Below are positions 50,278 through 63,218 of a DNA stretch of 64,000 bases, in pieces. Source of the DNA: Leifsonia shinshuensis (GTDB taxonomy: Bacteria; Actinomycetota; Actinomycetes; Actinomycetales; Microbacteriaceae); NCBI RefSeq assembly GCF_014217625.1, contig NZ_CP043641.1, positions 1,488,001-1,552,000 on the forward strand. The letters are read 5' to 3'. How positions within the stretch are numbered: the first letter of the stretch is position 1; every line of letters starts with the position of its first letter. The notes below the pieces were generated by a model. That model searched no databases. It was given only the letters and a program-made list of their open reading frames with translations, and was not told where the DNA came from. The translations under genes and the position numbers were made by a program.

Positions 50278-51157
50278 GGAAGATCAGTTCCCTCGCGAGC
50301 TGGCGGTAGGCCTCCGCCGCCTGGTGCTCGGGCGCGAACTGCGTGATCGGCGTGGCCGCGACCGAGGCGTCCGGGAACTTCACCGTGCGCGAGATCACCG
50401 TCTCGAGCACGCGGTCGCCGAACGCGTCGACGACGCGCTCCAGCACCTCACGCGAGTGCAGCGTGCGGGAGTCGTACATCGTGGCGAGGATGCCGTCGAG
50501 CTCGATGGCCGGGTTGAGCCGCTCGCGCACCTTGTCGATGGTCTCGATCAGCAGGGCCACGCCGCGCAGGGCGAAGTACTCGCACTCCAGCGGGATGAGC
50601 ACGCCGTGGCTGGCGGTCAGCGCGTTGACGGTGAGGATGCCGAGCGACGGCTGGCAGTCGATGAGGATGACGTCGTAGTCGGCCGACACCTTACGCAGCA
50701 CGCCGGCCAGGATCTGCTCGCGGGCGACCTCGTTGACCAGGTGCACCTCGGCAGCCGAGAGGTCGATGTTGGCCGGGATGATGTCCAGCCCCGGAACACC
50801 GGTCGACTGGATCGCCTCCCGCACGTCCGCGTTGCGGTTCAGCAGCAGGTCGTAGATCGTCGTGACGTCGTGCGTCTGCGCGCCGAGACCGGCCGAGAGC
50901 GCGCCCTGCGGGTCGAAGTCGATCGCGAGCACCTTGCGGCCGTACTCGGCCAGCGAGGCGCCCAGGTTGATGGAGGTCGTGGTCTTGCCGACCCCGCCCT
51001 TCTGGTTGCACAGCGCCACGATCTTGGCCGGACCGTGCTGGGTCAGCTCGACGGGTGCGGGGAACGCGCGCAGCGGGCGCCCGGTGGGTCCGAGCGGTGC
51101 GGCGATGGATGCGGTGTCCATGCCGGGAAGCTCCGTCCTGACCTCGTCGTTGCGCGT
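50261..51157 (-). CDS. ParA family chromosome-partitioning ATPase
   Basis: About 298-aa deviant-Walker ATPase. The motif ALCNQKGGVGKTTTSINLGA with the two lysines is at about 48-67, Walker A' Asp lies in VLAIDFDPQGALSAGLG and Walker B in DVILIDCQPSLGILTVNAL. It binds DNA as an ATP dimer. Preceding scpA-scpB it is the second, Soj-like ParA typical of this actinobacterial locus, not the oriC parAB copy. GTG 51157 is used; GTG 51199 would add 14 residues. Confidence 0.92.
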   Translation of the reverse strand, partial: TRNDEVRTELPGMDTASIAAPLGPTGRPLRAFPAPVELTQHGPAKIVALCNQKGGVGKTTTSINLGASLAEYGRKVLAIDFDPQGALSAGLGAQTHDVTTIYDLLLNRNADVREAIQSTGVPGLDIIPANIDLSAAEVHLVNEVAREQILAGVLRKVSADYDVILIDCQPSLGILTVNALTASHGVLIPLECEYFALRGVALLIETIDKVRERLNPAIELDGILATMYDSRTLHSREVLERVVDAFGDRVLETVISRTVKFPDASVAATPITQFAPEHQAAEAYRQLARELIFRGAVA

Positions 51158-51296
51158 CACCTGGCTGATCCTCGTCCCTTTCGATCGACGGCCGTTCACG
51201 GCCCGTTCATGGGCTCCATCCTATCCGCGCGCACCCCGGTCCGCGGGCCGCGACGGCGGCGGGTCACGGGGCGGACCCAGGGCGTACGCTGTGCGG

Positions 51297-51818
51297 ATGC
51301 CGACGATGCCAGCCGAGCTCACCACCGGGCGCCTGAGCCTGCGTCTCCGCGACGGACGCGACGCCGAGTGGAGCCTCGCGCTGATCGCCGAGGACCCCGA
51401 CCAGGAGACCAGGACGGTCGAGGAGGAGCGCGACCGGCTGGACGCGCAGCGCCGCGCCGCGGAGGAGGCCGGCTTCGGCGTCTACGCGGTCGAGCTCGCC
51501 GAGACGGGCGAGGCGATCGGCTATTGCGGACTGGTCGCCAGGCGCGCGAGCGCCGCACAGCCGGGGCTGGCTTACGAGCTCCTGCGCCGCCATGTCGGCA
51601 GCGGCTACGCCACGGAGGCCGCTGCCGCGGTCGCCGACGCGGCGTTCGACGCTGGCTTCCCCGTGCTGTGGGCGATCGTCGAACGCTGGAACGCGCCGTC
51701 CTTCCGCGTCCTCGACAAGCTCGGCTTCACGCCGTCACGCGTGTCGGGCGACGACGGGAAGGTGCTGGTCTGGCTGTACCGGAAGGCGCCGCGGGGGCGT
51801 CATCGCGCCCGCGGGTGA
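51297..51818 (+). CDS. GNAT family N-acetyltransferase
   Basis: 173-aa acetyltransferase of the RimJ/RimL-like GNAT group. It starts with [20 protein letters not shown]; the acetyl-CoA loop is [21 protein letters not shown] (about 98-118), followed by [22 protein letters not shown] 51297 is chosen. It lies divergent from the ParA gene, and its 3' end overlaps the convergent xerD gene by 19 bp. Acceptor unknown. Confidence 0.88.
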   Translation: MPTMPAELTTGRLSLRLRDGRDAEWSLALIAEDPDQETRTVEEERDRLDAQRRAAEEAGFGVYAVELAETGEAIGYCGLVARRASAAQPGLAYELLRRHVGSGYATEAAAAVADAAFDAGFPVLWAIVERWNAPSFRVLDKLGFTPSRVSGDDGKVLVWLYRKAPRGRHRARG

Positions 51819-52705
51819 GCCGTCACGTACACGTCCCGCAGCGCGTCGGCCGTCACCAGCGTGTAGATCTGCGTCGTGGCCACGGACGAGTGGCCGAGCA
51901 GCTCCTGCACTACGCGCACGTCCGCGCCGCCCGCGAGCAGGTGGGTGGCGAACGAGTGGCGGAGGGTGTGCGGCGAGATCTCGACGCCGAGCTGGGCGCG
52001 CTCGGCGGCGGCGCGGATGATCAGCCAGACGTTCTGGCGTGACAGGCGCGCGCCGCGCATCCCGAGGAACAGCGCGGGCGTCGCCCTCCCCCGCGCCGAC
52101 AGGACCGGGCGCGCTCGCACCAGGTAGGCGGCGACCGCGGTCTGCGCGTAGCTGCCCAGCGGCACGATCCGCTGCTTGGCGCCCTTGCCGGTGAGGCGCA
52201 CGACGTCCGTGTCGATCACGTCGTCCACATTGAGACCGACCGCTTCGCTGACGCGGGCGCCGGTCGCGTACATCAGCTCCAGCAGCGCCTTGTCCCGGAG
52301 GTGGTCGAGCTCGTCGCCGTCGGTGGCCGCCAGCAGCGCGGCGACCTGGTCGACGGTGATCGCCTTCGGGAGGGTGCTCGGCTGCTTGGGCGGACGGATG
52401 TCGCGCGCGGCGTCGGCCTCCACGCGGCCCTCCTCCAGCAGGAACCGGTGGAACCCGCGCACCGTGGACAGCATCCTGGCGAGGGAGGTCGCGGTCAACG
52501 GCGACTCCTCGCGGGAACCGAGGTGCGCGAGGTAGGTCGAGACGGTCACCGGCAGGACGTCGCGGACATCGCCGACGCCCTCGCCGTCCAGCCAGACCGT
52601 GTAGACCGTCAGGTCGCGCCGGTAGGCGGCCACGGTGTTCGCCGAGAGGCCGCGCTCGATGGCGACGTGCCTCAGGAAGGCGTCCGCGTCCGCCGCGACG
52701 GTCAT
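51800..52705 (-). CDS. xerD: Site-specific tyrosine recombinase XerD
   Basis: 301-aa tyrosine recombinase that resolves chromosome dimers at dif. The N-terminal SAM-like domain ([23 protein letters not shown]) is followed by the catalytic domain with Arg in [13 protein letters not shown], His-x-x-Arg in [14 protein letters not shown], His in [13 protein letters not shown], and the nucleophile Tyr there. It sits in the usual xerD-NUDIX-pyrG order, so it is housekeeping rather than part of a mobile element. Confidence 0.94.
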   Translation of the reverse strand: MTVAADADAFLRHVAIERGLSANTVAAYRRDLTVYTVWLDGEGVGDVRDVLPVTVSTYLAHLGSREESPLTATSLARMLSTVRGFHRFLLEEGRVEADAARDIRPPKQPSTLPKAITVDQVAALLAATDGDELDHLRDKALLELMYATGARVSEAVGLNVDDVIDTDVVRLTGKGAKQRIVPLGSYAQTAVAAYLVRARPVLSARGRATPALFLGMRGARLSRQNVWLIIRAAAERAQLGVEISPHTLRHSFATHLLAGGADVRVVQELLGHSSVATTQIYTLVTADALRDVYVTAHPRAR

Positions 52706-53399
52706 CCCGCGGCGCTCTGCTCGCTCAGCTCGGGCGCTTCGCCGTCCGCGTCCGCCAGCTTCGGGTGGCTCGGCCAGGGCGCGTCGGCGGCGCCGAGGCT
52801 CTCCCAGCCTTTCTCGCGCGCGACCCGCGCCGCGAGCACCGCGATGATCAGCACCGCGTTGTGCGCGCGGCGCTCCAGCACGGCGTCGACCGCCTCCTCC
52901 AGCGGCACCCACGCCACCTCGATGTCGGCCTCCTCGGCCTCGCGCGCGAACGCCTCCGCGGTGGCGCGGACGTCCCGTGCCAGGTAGACGCGGATGGCCT
53001 CGTCGCTGCCGCCCGGGCTGGTGAACACGTCGGTCAGGACGTTCCACTGCCCGGCCTGGAGGTCGGCCTCCTCGGCCAGCTCGCGCTGCGCCGCGGTCAG
53101 CGGGTCCTCGCCGCGGATGTCGAGCAGGCCGGCCGGGATCTCCCAGTCGCGGTAGCGCACGGGGTGCCGGTACTGCCGGATCAGCAACACGCGGCCCTCG
53201 TCGTCCAGGGCGAGCACCGCGACCGCGCCGGTGTGGTCGACGTACTCGCGGGTGATGTCCTCGCCGTTGTAGCGGAAGGTGTCCCGCCTCACGTCCCAGA
53301 TCCGACCGCCGAAGGCGACGTCGGAGGAGACGATCTCGGGACGGAACGGCTCATCGCGCAGCGCGCCGGCCTCCGGAGCGCCCTCGGCCTCCGCCGCCA

Positions 53400-53400
<1 letters not shown>
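52702..53400 (-). CDS. NUDIX hydrolase (ADP-ribose pyrophosphatase-like)
   Basis: 232-aa NUDIX enzyme, most like ADP-ribose diphosphatase. The Nudix box reads [24 protein letters not shown] (positions about 91-114), with the conserved REx2EE pattern as [28 protein letters not shown] precedes it as in ADP-ribose pyrophosphatases. The C-terminal 35 residues are acidic and variable. Its ATG overlaps the pyrG stop (TGATG), and its stop overlaps the xerD ATG. Confidence 0.92.
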
Positions 53401-56977
<3,577 letters not shown>

Positions 56978-56985
<8 letters not shown>

Positions 56986-57904
56986 GTCCAGCCGGCCCCC
57001 GCCATCCCGTGACCGGGAGGTCGAACTTGTGGACGAGCCGGTCGGTGAACGGCCCGGGGTGCAGTCGCGCGAGCCGCACCGGGATGGGCGAGCGGCGCAC
57101 CACGACACGGGAACCGCGCGGCAGGTCGAACTGGCGGCGGCCGTCGCACCAGAGGATGCCCTCCCCGCCCGCGCGGTCGAGCAGCTCGATCGCGAGCGAG
57201 GAGTCGGCGTCGACCACGAGCGGCCGGGAGAACAGGGCGTGGGCGCTGAGCGGGACGAGCAGCAGCGCAGCGACGCCGGGCCAGACCACCGGTCCGCCTG
57301 CGGAGAACGAGTAGGCCGTGGAGCCGGTGGGCGTCGACATCACGACCCCGTCGCAGCCGAAGCTCGACATCGGCCGCCCGTCGACCTCGATGACGACCTC
57401 GAGCATCCGCTCCCTGCTCGCCTTCTCGACGGTCGCCTCGTTGAGCGCCCAGCTCTCGTAGACGACCTCCTTGCCGACCTTGACGCGGGCGGAGAGCGTC
57501 ATGCGCTCCTCCACCTCGTAGTCCTTCGCGAGGCCGCGCGCGACGGCGATCTCCAGGTCGTCCCGCTCGCTCTCGGCGAGGAAGCCGACGTGCCCGAGGT
57601 TGACGCCGAGCAGGGGCGCCGTGCATCCGCGGACCAGCTCGGCCGCCCGCAGGATGGTGCCGTCGCCACCGAGGACGATCACCAGCTCGAGATCGCTCGC
57701 CTGCACCTCGTCGCCGAGCACGGCGACCGCGTCGAGGTCGGGTGCGGCGGCGAGCAGGTCGCGCCGCTCGTCCTCGCTGAGCACCGGGACGACTCCGGCG
57801 GAGATGAGCTGCCTGCACACCTGCACGCCCGCGTCGAGGGAGTCCTGACGGCCGGTGTGCGCGACGACCAGAATGTATCGCTGCGCGTCACCCGATGCCG
57901 CCAC
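56978..57904 (-). CDS. nadK: NAD kinase
   Basis: About 308-aa NAD kinase, making NADP+. The GGDGT motif is in LVIVLGGDGTILRAAELV, the NE/D motif lies in SWALNEATVEKAS and the substrate loop is TPTGSTAYSFSAGGPVVWP. GTG 57904 has GGGAGGCGAC just upstream, better than the TTG at 57925. It overlaps recN by 8 nt. Confidence 0.95.
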
Positions 57905-58035
57905 GTCGCCTCCCTGTGCCTGCAATGCGCTGTGCGCCCATCCTGCCTGACCCGCCCGTTCCGGGCCGTCCCACCATTCTGTCGGTTTTCGGGCCGGGAT
58001 GTGCCCGGGCAGGGCAGATTGTGGAGAACGTTCAC

Positions 58036-59352
58036 TCAGGGAGCGGGTGTGGAGACGGATCGTCCGTCTGGCCGCAGCCCCCGCCAGCGTCCGGCGCCGC
58101 GCAGTTCGCGCAGCCGGGTGCGCACGGCGGCCAGCTGCACGCCGAGCACGGCGAGCTCCGCGAGGAGTTGGCCGGCGAGCGCGCCCGTGCCCTGGAACGC
58201 CAGGGCTCCGAAGAAGATCGCGGGCAGGCCGACCGCCGCACCGACCACGGCGGAGCGGGCGGTGGCCGACAGGCGCCCGAGGGCCACCAGGAGCACCACC
58301 CCCGTGGACATGCTGGCGCAGACCACGGCCAGGTTCGCTCCGGCGATCGCCGCTGCGAGCGGTGGAACGTGCACCGTCCCGGAGAAGACCAGTTGGGCCG
58401 CCGGCTCCGCCGCGAAGGCGAAGCCCACACCTGCGATCACACCGATGCTCGAGCTGATGATCGCGGCCCGCGCGGCGCGCACCATCCTCCCGGCCGGATC
58501 CGTCTCGCGACCCACCCAGCCCTTCAGCACGTACTGCTGGGTGACCAGCACCTGCTGGAACATCCGTTTGAGCCGGTCGACGGACGCGTACAGCAGGGTG
58601 GCGTCCACCGCGCCGAGAGTCGCGACGCTCGTCCCGAGCGAGAGGTACACCGACGAGAAGATGTTGGTGGTGAGCGCGTGGCCCTGCATGCGCACGACGG
58701 CGACGATGCGCCGGGGCCCGAGCGCTGTGAAGTCCGCGAGTCTCACCCCGAGGACCGCCGCGGCGACCAGCGGAGCGGAGACCGTCCCCACGAGCAGGGC
58801 GACCGGGTAGACGAGCACCGACCAGCCGGCCGAGATCGCCAGGGCGGACGCGACGACCAGGAGGGTCCGCGGGAGGACCTCGGTGACCAGGAACAGGCGC
58901 GGGCGCAGCATCCCGATGAAGATCCAGCCCGCGCCCATGACGGCGAGCCCGCTCGCGATCGCGACCAGGGCGGAGAGCAGCCCGAATCCCGGGGCGAGCG
59001 CCGACGCGAGCGGCGCGGCGACCGCGAGCGCCGGGACGGCGACGGCGGCCTTGGTGACGAGCGACGTGGCGTAGGCGCGCGCCCGGTTGCGCTCAGACAT
59101 CCTGGCGACCCGCTGGCTGCCGCTCAGCCCCCAGCCGAGTTCCACCACGACGCCGGCGGTGCCGCCCAGCGACTGCCCGAGGGCGATCGCGGCCCAGGCT
59201 CCTCCCCCGTTGGTCGAGGTGATCGCGGGGAGGGCGAGAAGCGGCGAGACGGCGTTGAGCACCGGGACGGCGAGGTAGCCGATGAAGGCCGCAAGCACCG
59301 CGCGCACCCGGGTCAGACGGTTCCGCCACGAGGCGACGGGGGCGGAGCTCAT
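58036..59352 (-). CDS. Polytopic membrane protein, flippase/MATE-like
   Basis: 438-aa protein with about 12 membrane segments and few charged loops, resembling polysaccharide flippases (Wzx/MVF type). It begins VRAVLAAFIGYLAVPVLNAVSPLLALPAI and has Arg-rich loops (MSERNRARAYATSLVTKAAV, RLKRMFQQVLVTQQYVLKGWVG). A polysaccharide or lipid-linked substrate is plausible; no specific one can be named. It lies between nadK and tlyA on the same strand but with gaps over 100 bp on both sides, so it may have its own promoter. Confidence 0.8.
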   Translation of the reverse strand: MSSAPVASWRNRLTRVRAVLAAFIGYLAVPVLNAVSPLLALPAITSTNGGGAWAAIALGQSLGGTAGVVVELGWGLSGSQRVARMSERNRARAYATSLVTKAAVAVPALAVAAPLASALAPGFGLLSALVAIASGLAVMGAGWIFIGMLRPRLFLVTEVLPRTLLVVASALAISAGWSVLVYPVALLVGTVSAPLVAAAVLGVRLADFTALGPRRIVAVVRMQGHALTTNIFSSVYLSLGTSVATLGAVDATLLYASVDRLKRMFQQVLVTQQYVLKGWVGRETDPAGRMVRAARAAIISSSIGVIAGVGFAFAAEPAAQLVFSGTVHVPPLAAAIAGANLAVVCASMSTGVVLLVALGRLSATARSAVVGAAVGLPAIFFGALAFQGTGALAGQLLAELAVLGVQLAAVRTRLRELRGAGRWRGLRPDGRSVSTPAP

Positions 59353-59459
59353 CCGATGACGGTAACCCCGGAGGCACCTCAGACATCCCGGATATCACAC
59401 GAAGGGCCTCGATAATCGCCCGGGATTTCACCGGTTCGATCGTGAACCGGAACCGCGGG

Positions 59460-60251
59460 TCACGCCGTGACCGCTCGCACCCTCTCCAGCCACTCCGTCG
59501 GGTTGCTCGCGCCCGCCCGCAGGTGCACCAGCGCCTCCTGGTTGCCGTGCGAGCCCGCGATCGGGGAGGCCATCACGCCCGCGGTGCCGAGCCCCGCGTC
59601 CCAGGCGCTCCAGAGCACGCCGCCGACGGCGTCCGCGCGCAGCCCTGCGTCGCGCACGATCCCCTCGCGGATGCCGGTGCGGCCGACCTCGAACTGCGGC
59701 TTGACGAGCAGGACGAAGTCCGCGCCCTCCGCCGCGACCTCGCGAAGCGCGGGGAGCACATGCGCGAGCGAGATGAACGACAGGTCGGCGACGACCAGGT
59801 CGGGACGCAGGTCGGGGCCGACGAGCCGGGCGAAGGACTCACGGGTCAGCTCCCGGACGTTCACGCCCTCGTACGAGAACAGCCGGTCCTCACGGGTGAG
59901 CTCGGGCGCGAGCTGCCCGTGCCCGACGTCCACCGCGATGACAAGGCGGGCGCCGCGCTCCAGGAGAACCTGGCTGAAGCCTCCCGTCGACGCGCCCGCG
60001 TCGAGCGCGACACGCCCCTCCACCGCGACTCCGAACCCGTCCAGCGCCGCGATCAGCTTGTGCGCGCCGCGGCTCACGTAGTGGTCGGCGCCGGCGACGA
60101 CCAGCTCCTGCTCGTCGCCCACCTTCGTGGACGCGCGCACGACCGGTTTGCCGTCGACGGTCACGAGGCCGTCCGCGATCAGCGTCGCGGCGTGCGTCCG
60201 CGACCGCGCCAGCCCGCGCGCGGCGAGCGCGACATCCAGTCGTTCAGCCAT
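59460..60251 (-). CDS. tlyA: TlyA family 16S/23S rRNA 2'-O-methyltransferase
   Basis: 263-aa methyltransferase of the TlyA family, which 2'-O-methylates 16S and 23S rRNA and affects capreomycin sensitivity. An S4 domain (ERLDVALAARGLARSRTHAATLI) precedes the FtsJ-like Rossmann domain with SAM motif ALDAGASTGGFSQVLLERGA and VVADLSFISL. ATG 60251 overlaps the stop of the small acidic protein by 8 nt, matching the usual operon. Confidence 0.92.
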   Translation of the reverse strand: MAERLDVALAARGLARSRTHAATLIADGLVTVDGKPVVRASTKVGDEQELVVAGADHYVSRGAHKLIAALDGFGVAVEGRVALDAGASTGGFSQVLLERGARLVIAVDVGHGQLAPELTREDRLFSYEGVNVRELTRESFARLVGPDLRPDLVVADLSFISLAHVLPALREVAAEGADFVLLVKPQFEVGRTGIREGIVRDAGLRADAVGGVLWSAWDAGLGTAGVMASPIAGSHGNQEALVHLRAGASNPTEWLERVRAVTA

Positions 60252-60429
60252 GCCGTGGAGCGTCGGCGCCTTCGAGCCGCGCGCTGAGCTCCTCGTGCAG
60301 CTGGGCGTACGACTCGGCGCGCGCCTCCAGCGGCTGCTCCTCGATCACCTCGAGCCGCGACACGAGGCCGTCCGGGGCCGACTCGTCGTCCGGCCGGTCG
60401 CCGTCCACGGTCCCCGCCTCGTTCTGCAT
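60244..60429 (-). CDS. Small acidic conserved protein upstream of tlyA
   Basis: 61-aa acidic protein (MQNEAGTVDGDRPDDESAPD...), ending in a helix VIEEQPLEARAESYAQLHEELSARLEG. The start ATG 60429 has AGGGTG 6 nt upstream. Short proteins of this form, with a C-terminal RAEAYAQLHEEL-like helix, are found between tyrS and tlyA in related genomes as I recall. Function unknown. Confidence 0.72.
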   Translation of the reverse strand: MQNEAGTVDGDRPDDESAPDGLVSRLEVIEEQPLEARAESYAQLHEELSARLEGADAPRHG

Positions 60430-60456
60430 GTCCGACACCCTACCCGCGCTCGTCCC

Positions 60457-61794
60457 CTACTCCACGAACACGCCGCTGAGCGTCTTCTTCCCGCGGCGCA
60501 GGACGACCATCCCGCCCGGGAGCAGGTGGTCGCCGACGGGCGACTCGGCGTCCTCGACCTTGGCGTTGTTGACGTACACGCCGCCCTGGGCGACCGCGCG
60601 GCGGGCCTCGCCGAGGCTCTTGGTGAGCTCGGTGTCGACCAGCGCCTGGGCGATCGTGGTGGAGGACGCCGTGGTCGTGTTGGGGAGCTCGCGCAGCGCC
60701 GACTCCAGCGCGCCGCGGTCCTGGGCGGCCAGGTCGCCCTGGCCGAAGAGGGCTTCGGACGCCGCGATGACGGCCTCGGTGGCCTCCACGCCGTGGATGA
60801 GCGCCGTCACCTCGTAGGCCAGCCGGCGCTGGGCCTCGCGGCGGAACGGCTCCTCCGCGACGGCGCGCTCGAGGCGCTCGATCTCGTCGCGGTGCAGGAA
60901 GGTGAAGACCTTGAGGCGGTCGATCACGTCGGCGTCGTCGGCGTTGAGCCAGAACTGGTAGATCGCGTACGGGCTCGTGAAGCTCGCGTCGAGCCAGATC
61001 GCGTTGCCCTCGCTCTTGCCGAACTTGGTGCCGTCGCTGTTCGTGATGAGCGGGGTGCCGATCGCGTGACCGTGCACGCCCTCCACCTTGCGGATGAGGT
61101 CGGTGCCGCTCGTGAGGTTGCCCCACTGGTCACTGCCGCCGGTCTGGAGGAGGCAGCCGTACTGCCGGTACAGCTCCAGGAAGTCCATACCCTGCAGGAT
61201 CTGGTAGCTGAACTCGGTGTACGAGATGCCCTCGTCCGAGTTGAGCCGGGCGGCGACGGCGTCCTTCTTCAGCATCGTGCCGACGCGGAAGTGCTTGCCG
61301 ATCTCGCGCAGGAAGTCGATGGCCGACAGCGGCGCCGTCCAGTCGAGGTTGTTGACCAGGCGGACGGCGTTGTCGCCCTCCGACGAGAGGAAGCGCGTGA
61401 CCTGCTGCTGGAGGTAGCCGACCCACTCGGACACGGTCTCCTTGGTGTTCAGCGTGCGCTCCGCGGTGGGCCGCGGGTCGCCGATGAGACCCGTCGAGCC
61501 GCCGACGAGGCCGAGCGGCTTGTGCCCGGCGAGCTGGAGGCGGCGCATGGTCAGCAGCTGCACCAGATTGCCGAGGTGGAGGCTCGGGGCGGTCGGGTCG
61601 AAGCCGCAGTAGTAGGTGATCGGGTCACCGGCCAGGAGCTCCTTGAGCGCGGCCTCGTCCGTGGAGACGTGGACGAGTCCGCGCCACTTCAGCTCGTCCC
61701 AGACGTCGTCGAACGACGGGTCGTTGGTCTGCGCGCTGAGCGTGGGCTCTGCGCTGCTGCGGTCTTCGGCGGCGGCGGTTTCTGGCACTCCCAC
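60457..61794 (-). CDS. tyrS: Tyrosyl-tRNA synthetase
   Basis: 445-aa class I synthetase charging tRNA-Tyr. The HIGH-equivalent is PSLHLGN (about 70-76), the tyrosine pocket shows YQILQGMDFLELYRQYGCLLQTGGSDQWGN, and the KMSKS loop is KFGKS (about 255). The C-terminal S4 domain (ARRAVAQGGVYVNNAKVED) is intact. GTG 61794 is used; GTG 61788 is an alternative. Upstream is the SatD operator region. Confidence 0.96.
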   Translation of the reverse strand: MGVPETAAAEDRSSAEPTLSAQTNDPSFDDVWDELKWRGLVHVSTDEAALKELLAGDPITYYCGFDPTAPSLHLGNLVQLLTMRRLQLAGHKPLGLVGGSTGLIGDPRPTAERTLNTKETVSEWVGYLQQQVTRFLSSEGDNAVRLVNNLDWTAPLSAIDFLREIGKHFRVGTMLKKDAVAARLNSDEGISYTEFSYQILQGMDFLELYRQYGCLLQTGGSDQWGNLTSGTDLIRKVEGVHGHAIGTPLITNSDGTKFGKSEGNAIWLDASFTSPYAIYQFWLNADDADVIDRLKVFTFLHRDEIERLERAVAEEPFRREAQRRLAYEVTALIHGVEATEAVIAASEALFGQGDLAAQDRGALESALRELPNTTTASSTTIAQALVDTELTKSLGEARRAVAQGGVYVNNAKVEDAESPVGDHLLPGGMVVLRRGKKTLSGVFVE

Positions 61795-61830
61795 AGAGTA
61801 GCAGCGGAGGCCTCCGTATCCCGGTCGTCG

Positions 61831-61908
61831 ATCAGGTCTGTGGACCTGATCAGACTTGAATCAGGCCTCAGGACCTGATAATGTGCGAATCAGGTCCACA
61901 GCCCTGAT
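61831..61908 (+). promoter_or_regulatory. Three 20-bp palindromes at exact 29-bp period upstream of the SatD gene
   Basis: ATCAGGTC-TGTG-GACCTGAT at 61831-61850 (perfect 8-bp arms), ATCAGGCC-TCAG-GACCTGAT at 61860-61879 and ATCAGGTC-CACA-GCCCTGAT at 61889-61908 are each 20 bp and begin 29 bp apart. A likely promoter (TTGAAT at 61856, GATAAT at 61877) overlaps the second box. This is a classic repressor arrangement; the SatD protein, with its helix-turn-helix, is a candidate binder. Confidence 0.75.
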
Positions 61909-61927
61909 GCTTGCGAGGAGGCATCCC

Positions 61928-62554
61928 GTGTTCGTCGTCACCGCCGACCAGGTCGACAGCCGCAACCGGCCCGACATCGTCGCCCCCGCGCTCTCCGCGC
62001 TGAACGAGCGCCACGGCGAGCGCCTGGCCCTGCCCGCCGACCGGAACGCCGGCGACGAGCTCCAGGCGCTGACCGCCGACGCCGCCACCGCCTTCGACAT
62101 CGTCACGACGCTCGCGCGCGGCGGGGCGTGGAGCGTCGGCATCGGCATCGGCGCGGTCCGCACGCCGCTCCCCGCCGCGACGCGGGAGGCCAGCGGCGAC
62201 GCGTTCGTGGCAGCCCGGGCCGCGGTCACCCGCGCCAAGCGCGCGCCGCTCCGCTTCGCCGCGGAGGCGGTCGCCGCGCCGGAGGCCGCCGCCGACGTCG
62301 AAGCGCTGGTCGGCCTCCTGCTGACCCTGCGGGAGACGCGCAGCGCGGCGGGCTGGGAGCTCTACGACCTCGTCGCCGCCGGGCTGACACAGGCGGAGGC
62401 CGGCGCGCGGCTCGGGATCACCCCGCAATCGGCGAACGACCGCGCCCGCGCCGCCGGCCTGCGTGCCGACCTCGCGGCGCAGCCGGCCCTGGTTAGGCTG
62501 TTGGAGACCGCCGACGCAGCCCAGCAGTCGGCCGAACGTCCGGAGGATGGATGA
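61928..62554 (+). CDS. SatD family protein with C-terminal helix-turn-helix
   Basis: 208-aa protein. The N-terminal VFVVTADQVDSRNRPDIVAP and ALPADRNAGDELQAL (about 2-48) belong to the SatD family, of unknown biochemical role. The C-terminal part (LTQAEAGARLGITPQSANDRARAAGL, about 150-175) is a helix-turn-helix. GTG 61928 is preceded by GAGGAGG and replaces longer frames that would overlap the operators. It overlaps the next gene (ATGA), so both are one unit under the triple-palindrome promoter. Possible autoregulator. Confidence 0.82.
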   Translation: MFVVTADQVDSRNRPDIVAPALSALNERHGERLALPADRNAGDELQALTADAATAFDIVTTLARGGAWSVGIGIGAVRTPLPAATREASGDAFVAARAAVTRAKRAPLRFAAEAVAAPEAAADVEALVGLLLTLRETRSAAGWELYDLVAAGLTQAEAGARLGITPQSANDRARAAGLRADLAAQPALVRLLETADAAQQSAERPEDG

Positions 62555-63150
62555 CGTCCCTGCCCGTGCCGCAGTTCCTCGCCGCCATCGTGCCGTTCGC
62601 GCTGTGGGCCGTCGCGCTGATCCTCGCGATCGCCGCCGTGTGCTGCATGATCGCCACGCTCCGGTCGCCGCGGCGGCCGCTCGTCTACACCGCGGCCGGC
62701 CTGCTCGGGCTCGCGTTCCTCCTCGTCGCCCTCCCCCAGCAGGGCGCCCCGCTGGTCTTCCGCGTGCTCATCGGCATCGTCGCGCTCGTGCTGAGCGTCG
62801 TCGGCGGCGGCCCGGCCGCGCAGCTCGCCCTCGCACTCGCCACGCGGAGCACATCGGTGCCCGGCGTCCACGGCGGCATCGTCGTCCACGACAAGGTCAG
62901 CGGGATCGAGGAGACGCGCGAGGTGCTGCGCGGCGGCATGACGATCGGCTACCTGGAGCGGTTCGCCACCACCGGCTCGATCATGGCGGGCTTCCCGGAG
63001 GCGCTCGGCGTGCTCATCGCCATCAAGGGCGTCGGCCGGTTCACCGAGCTCGAAGCGCCGGAGGCCCGCGAACGCTTCATCATCGGCACCCTGGTCAGCC
63101 TCATCTGGGCCTGCCTCTGCGCCGGCCTCTTCCGCTTCGCCATCGCCTGA
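62551..63150 (+). CDS. Membrane protein partner of the SatD gene
   Basis: 199-aa protein with three N-terminal helices (about 8-33, 43-62, 68-88), a soluble middle domain containing GVHGGIVVHDKVSGIEETREVLRGG and GYLERFATTGSIMAGFPEAL, and a C-terminal helix (IGTLVSLIWACLCAGLF). The ATG overlaps the SatD stop (ATGA). Small membrane proteins often accompany SatD proteins. Function unknown. Confidence 0.75.
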   Translation: MTSLPVPQFLAAIVPFALWAVALILAIAAVCCMIATLRSPRRPLVYTAAGLLGLAFLLVALPQQGAPLVFRVLIGIVALVLSVVGGGPAAQLALALATRSTSVPGVHGGIVVHDKVSGIEETREVLRGGMTIGYLERFATTGSIMAGFPEALGVLIAIKGVGRFTELEAPEARERFIIGTLVSLIWACLCAGLFRFAIA

Positions 63151-63216
63151 CCGCCGAGGGGCACGTAAACGCCCCTAAAACTGCGGTTTAGGGGCGTTTA
63201 GGTGCCCCTCGGCGGT
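63150..63216. terminator. Very long bidirectional hairpin (30-nt arms)
   Basis: Arms 63150-63179 and 63187-63216 pair at 29 of 30 positions around a 7-nt loop; the inner part reads CGCCCCTAAA / TTTAGGGGCG. It fills the whole gap between two convergent genes, with the left arm beginning at the last base of the stop codon. Confidence 0.88.
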
Positions 63217-63218
63217 GG

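Noticed and set aside
51800..52705. Tyrosine recombinase as a mobile-element integrase for the tRNA-Pro insert
   Set aside because: It is in the conserved xerD-NUDIX-pyrG context and has XerD-like length and motifs, and it lies more than 11 kb from the insert.
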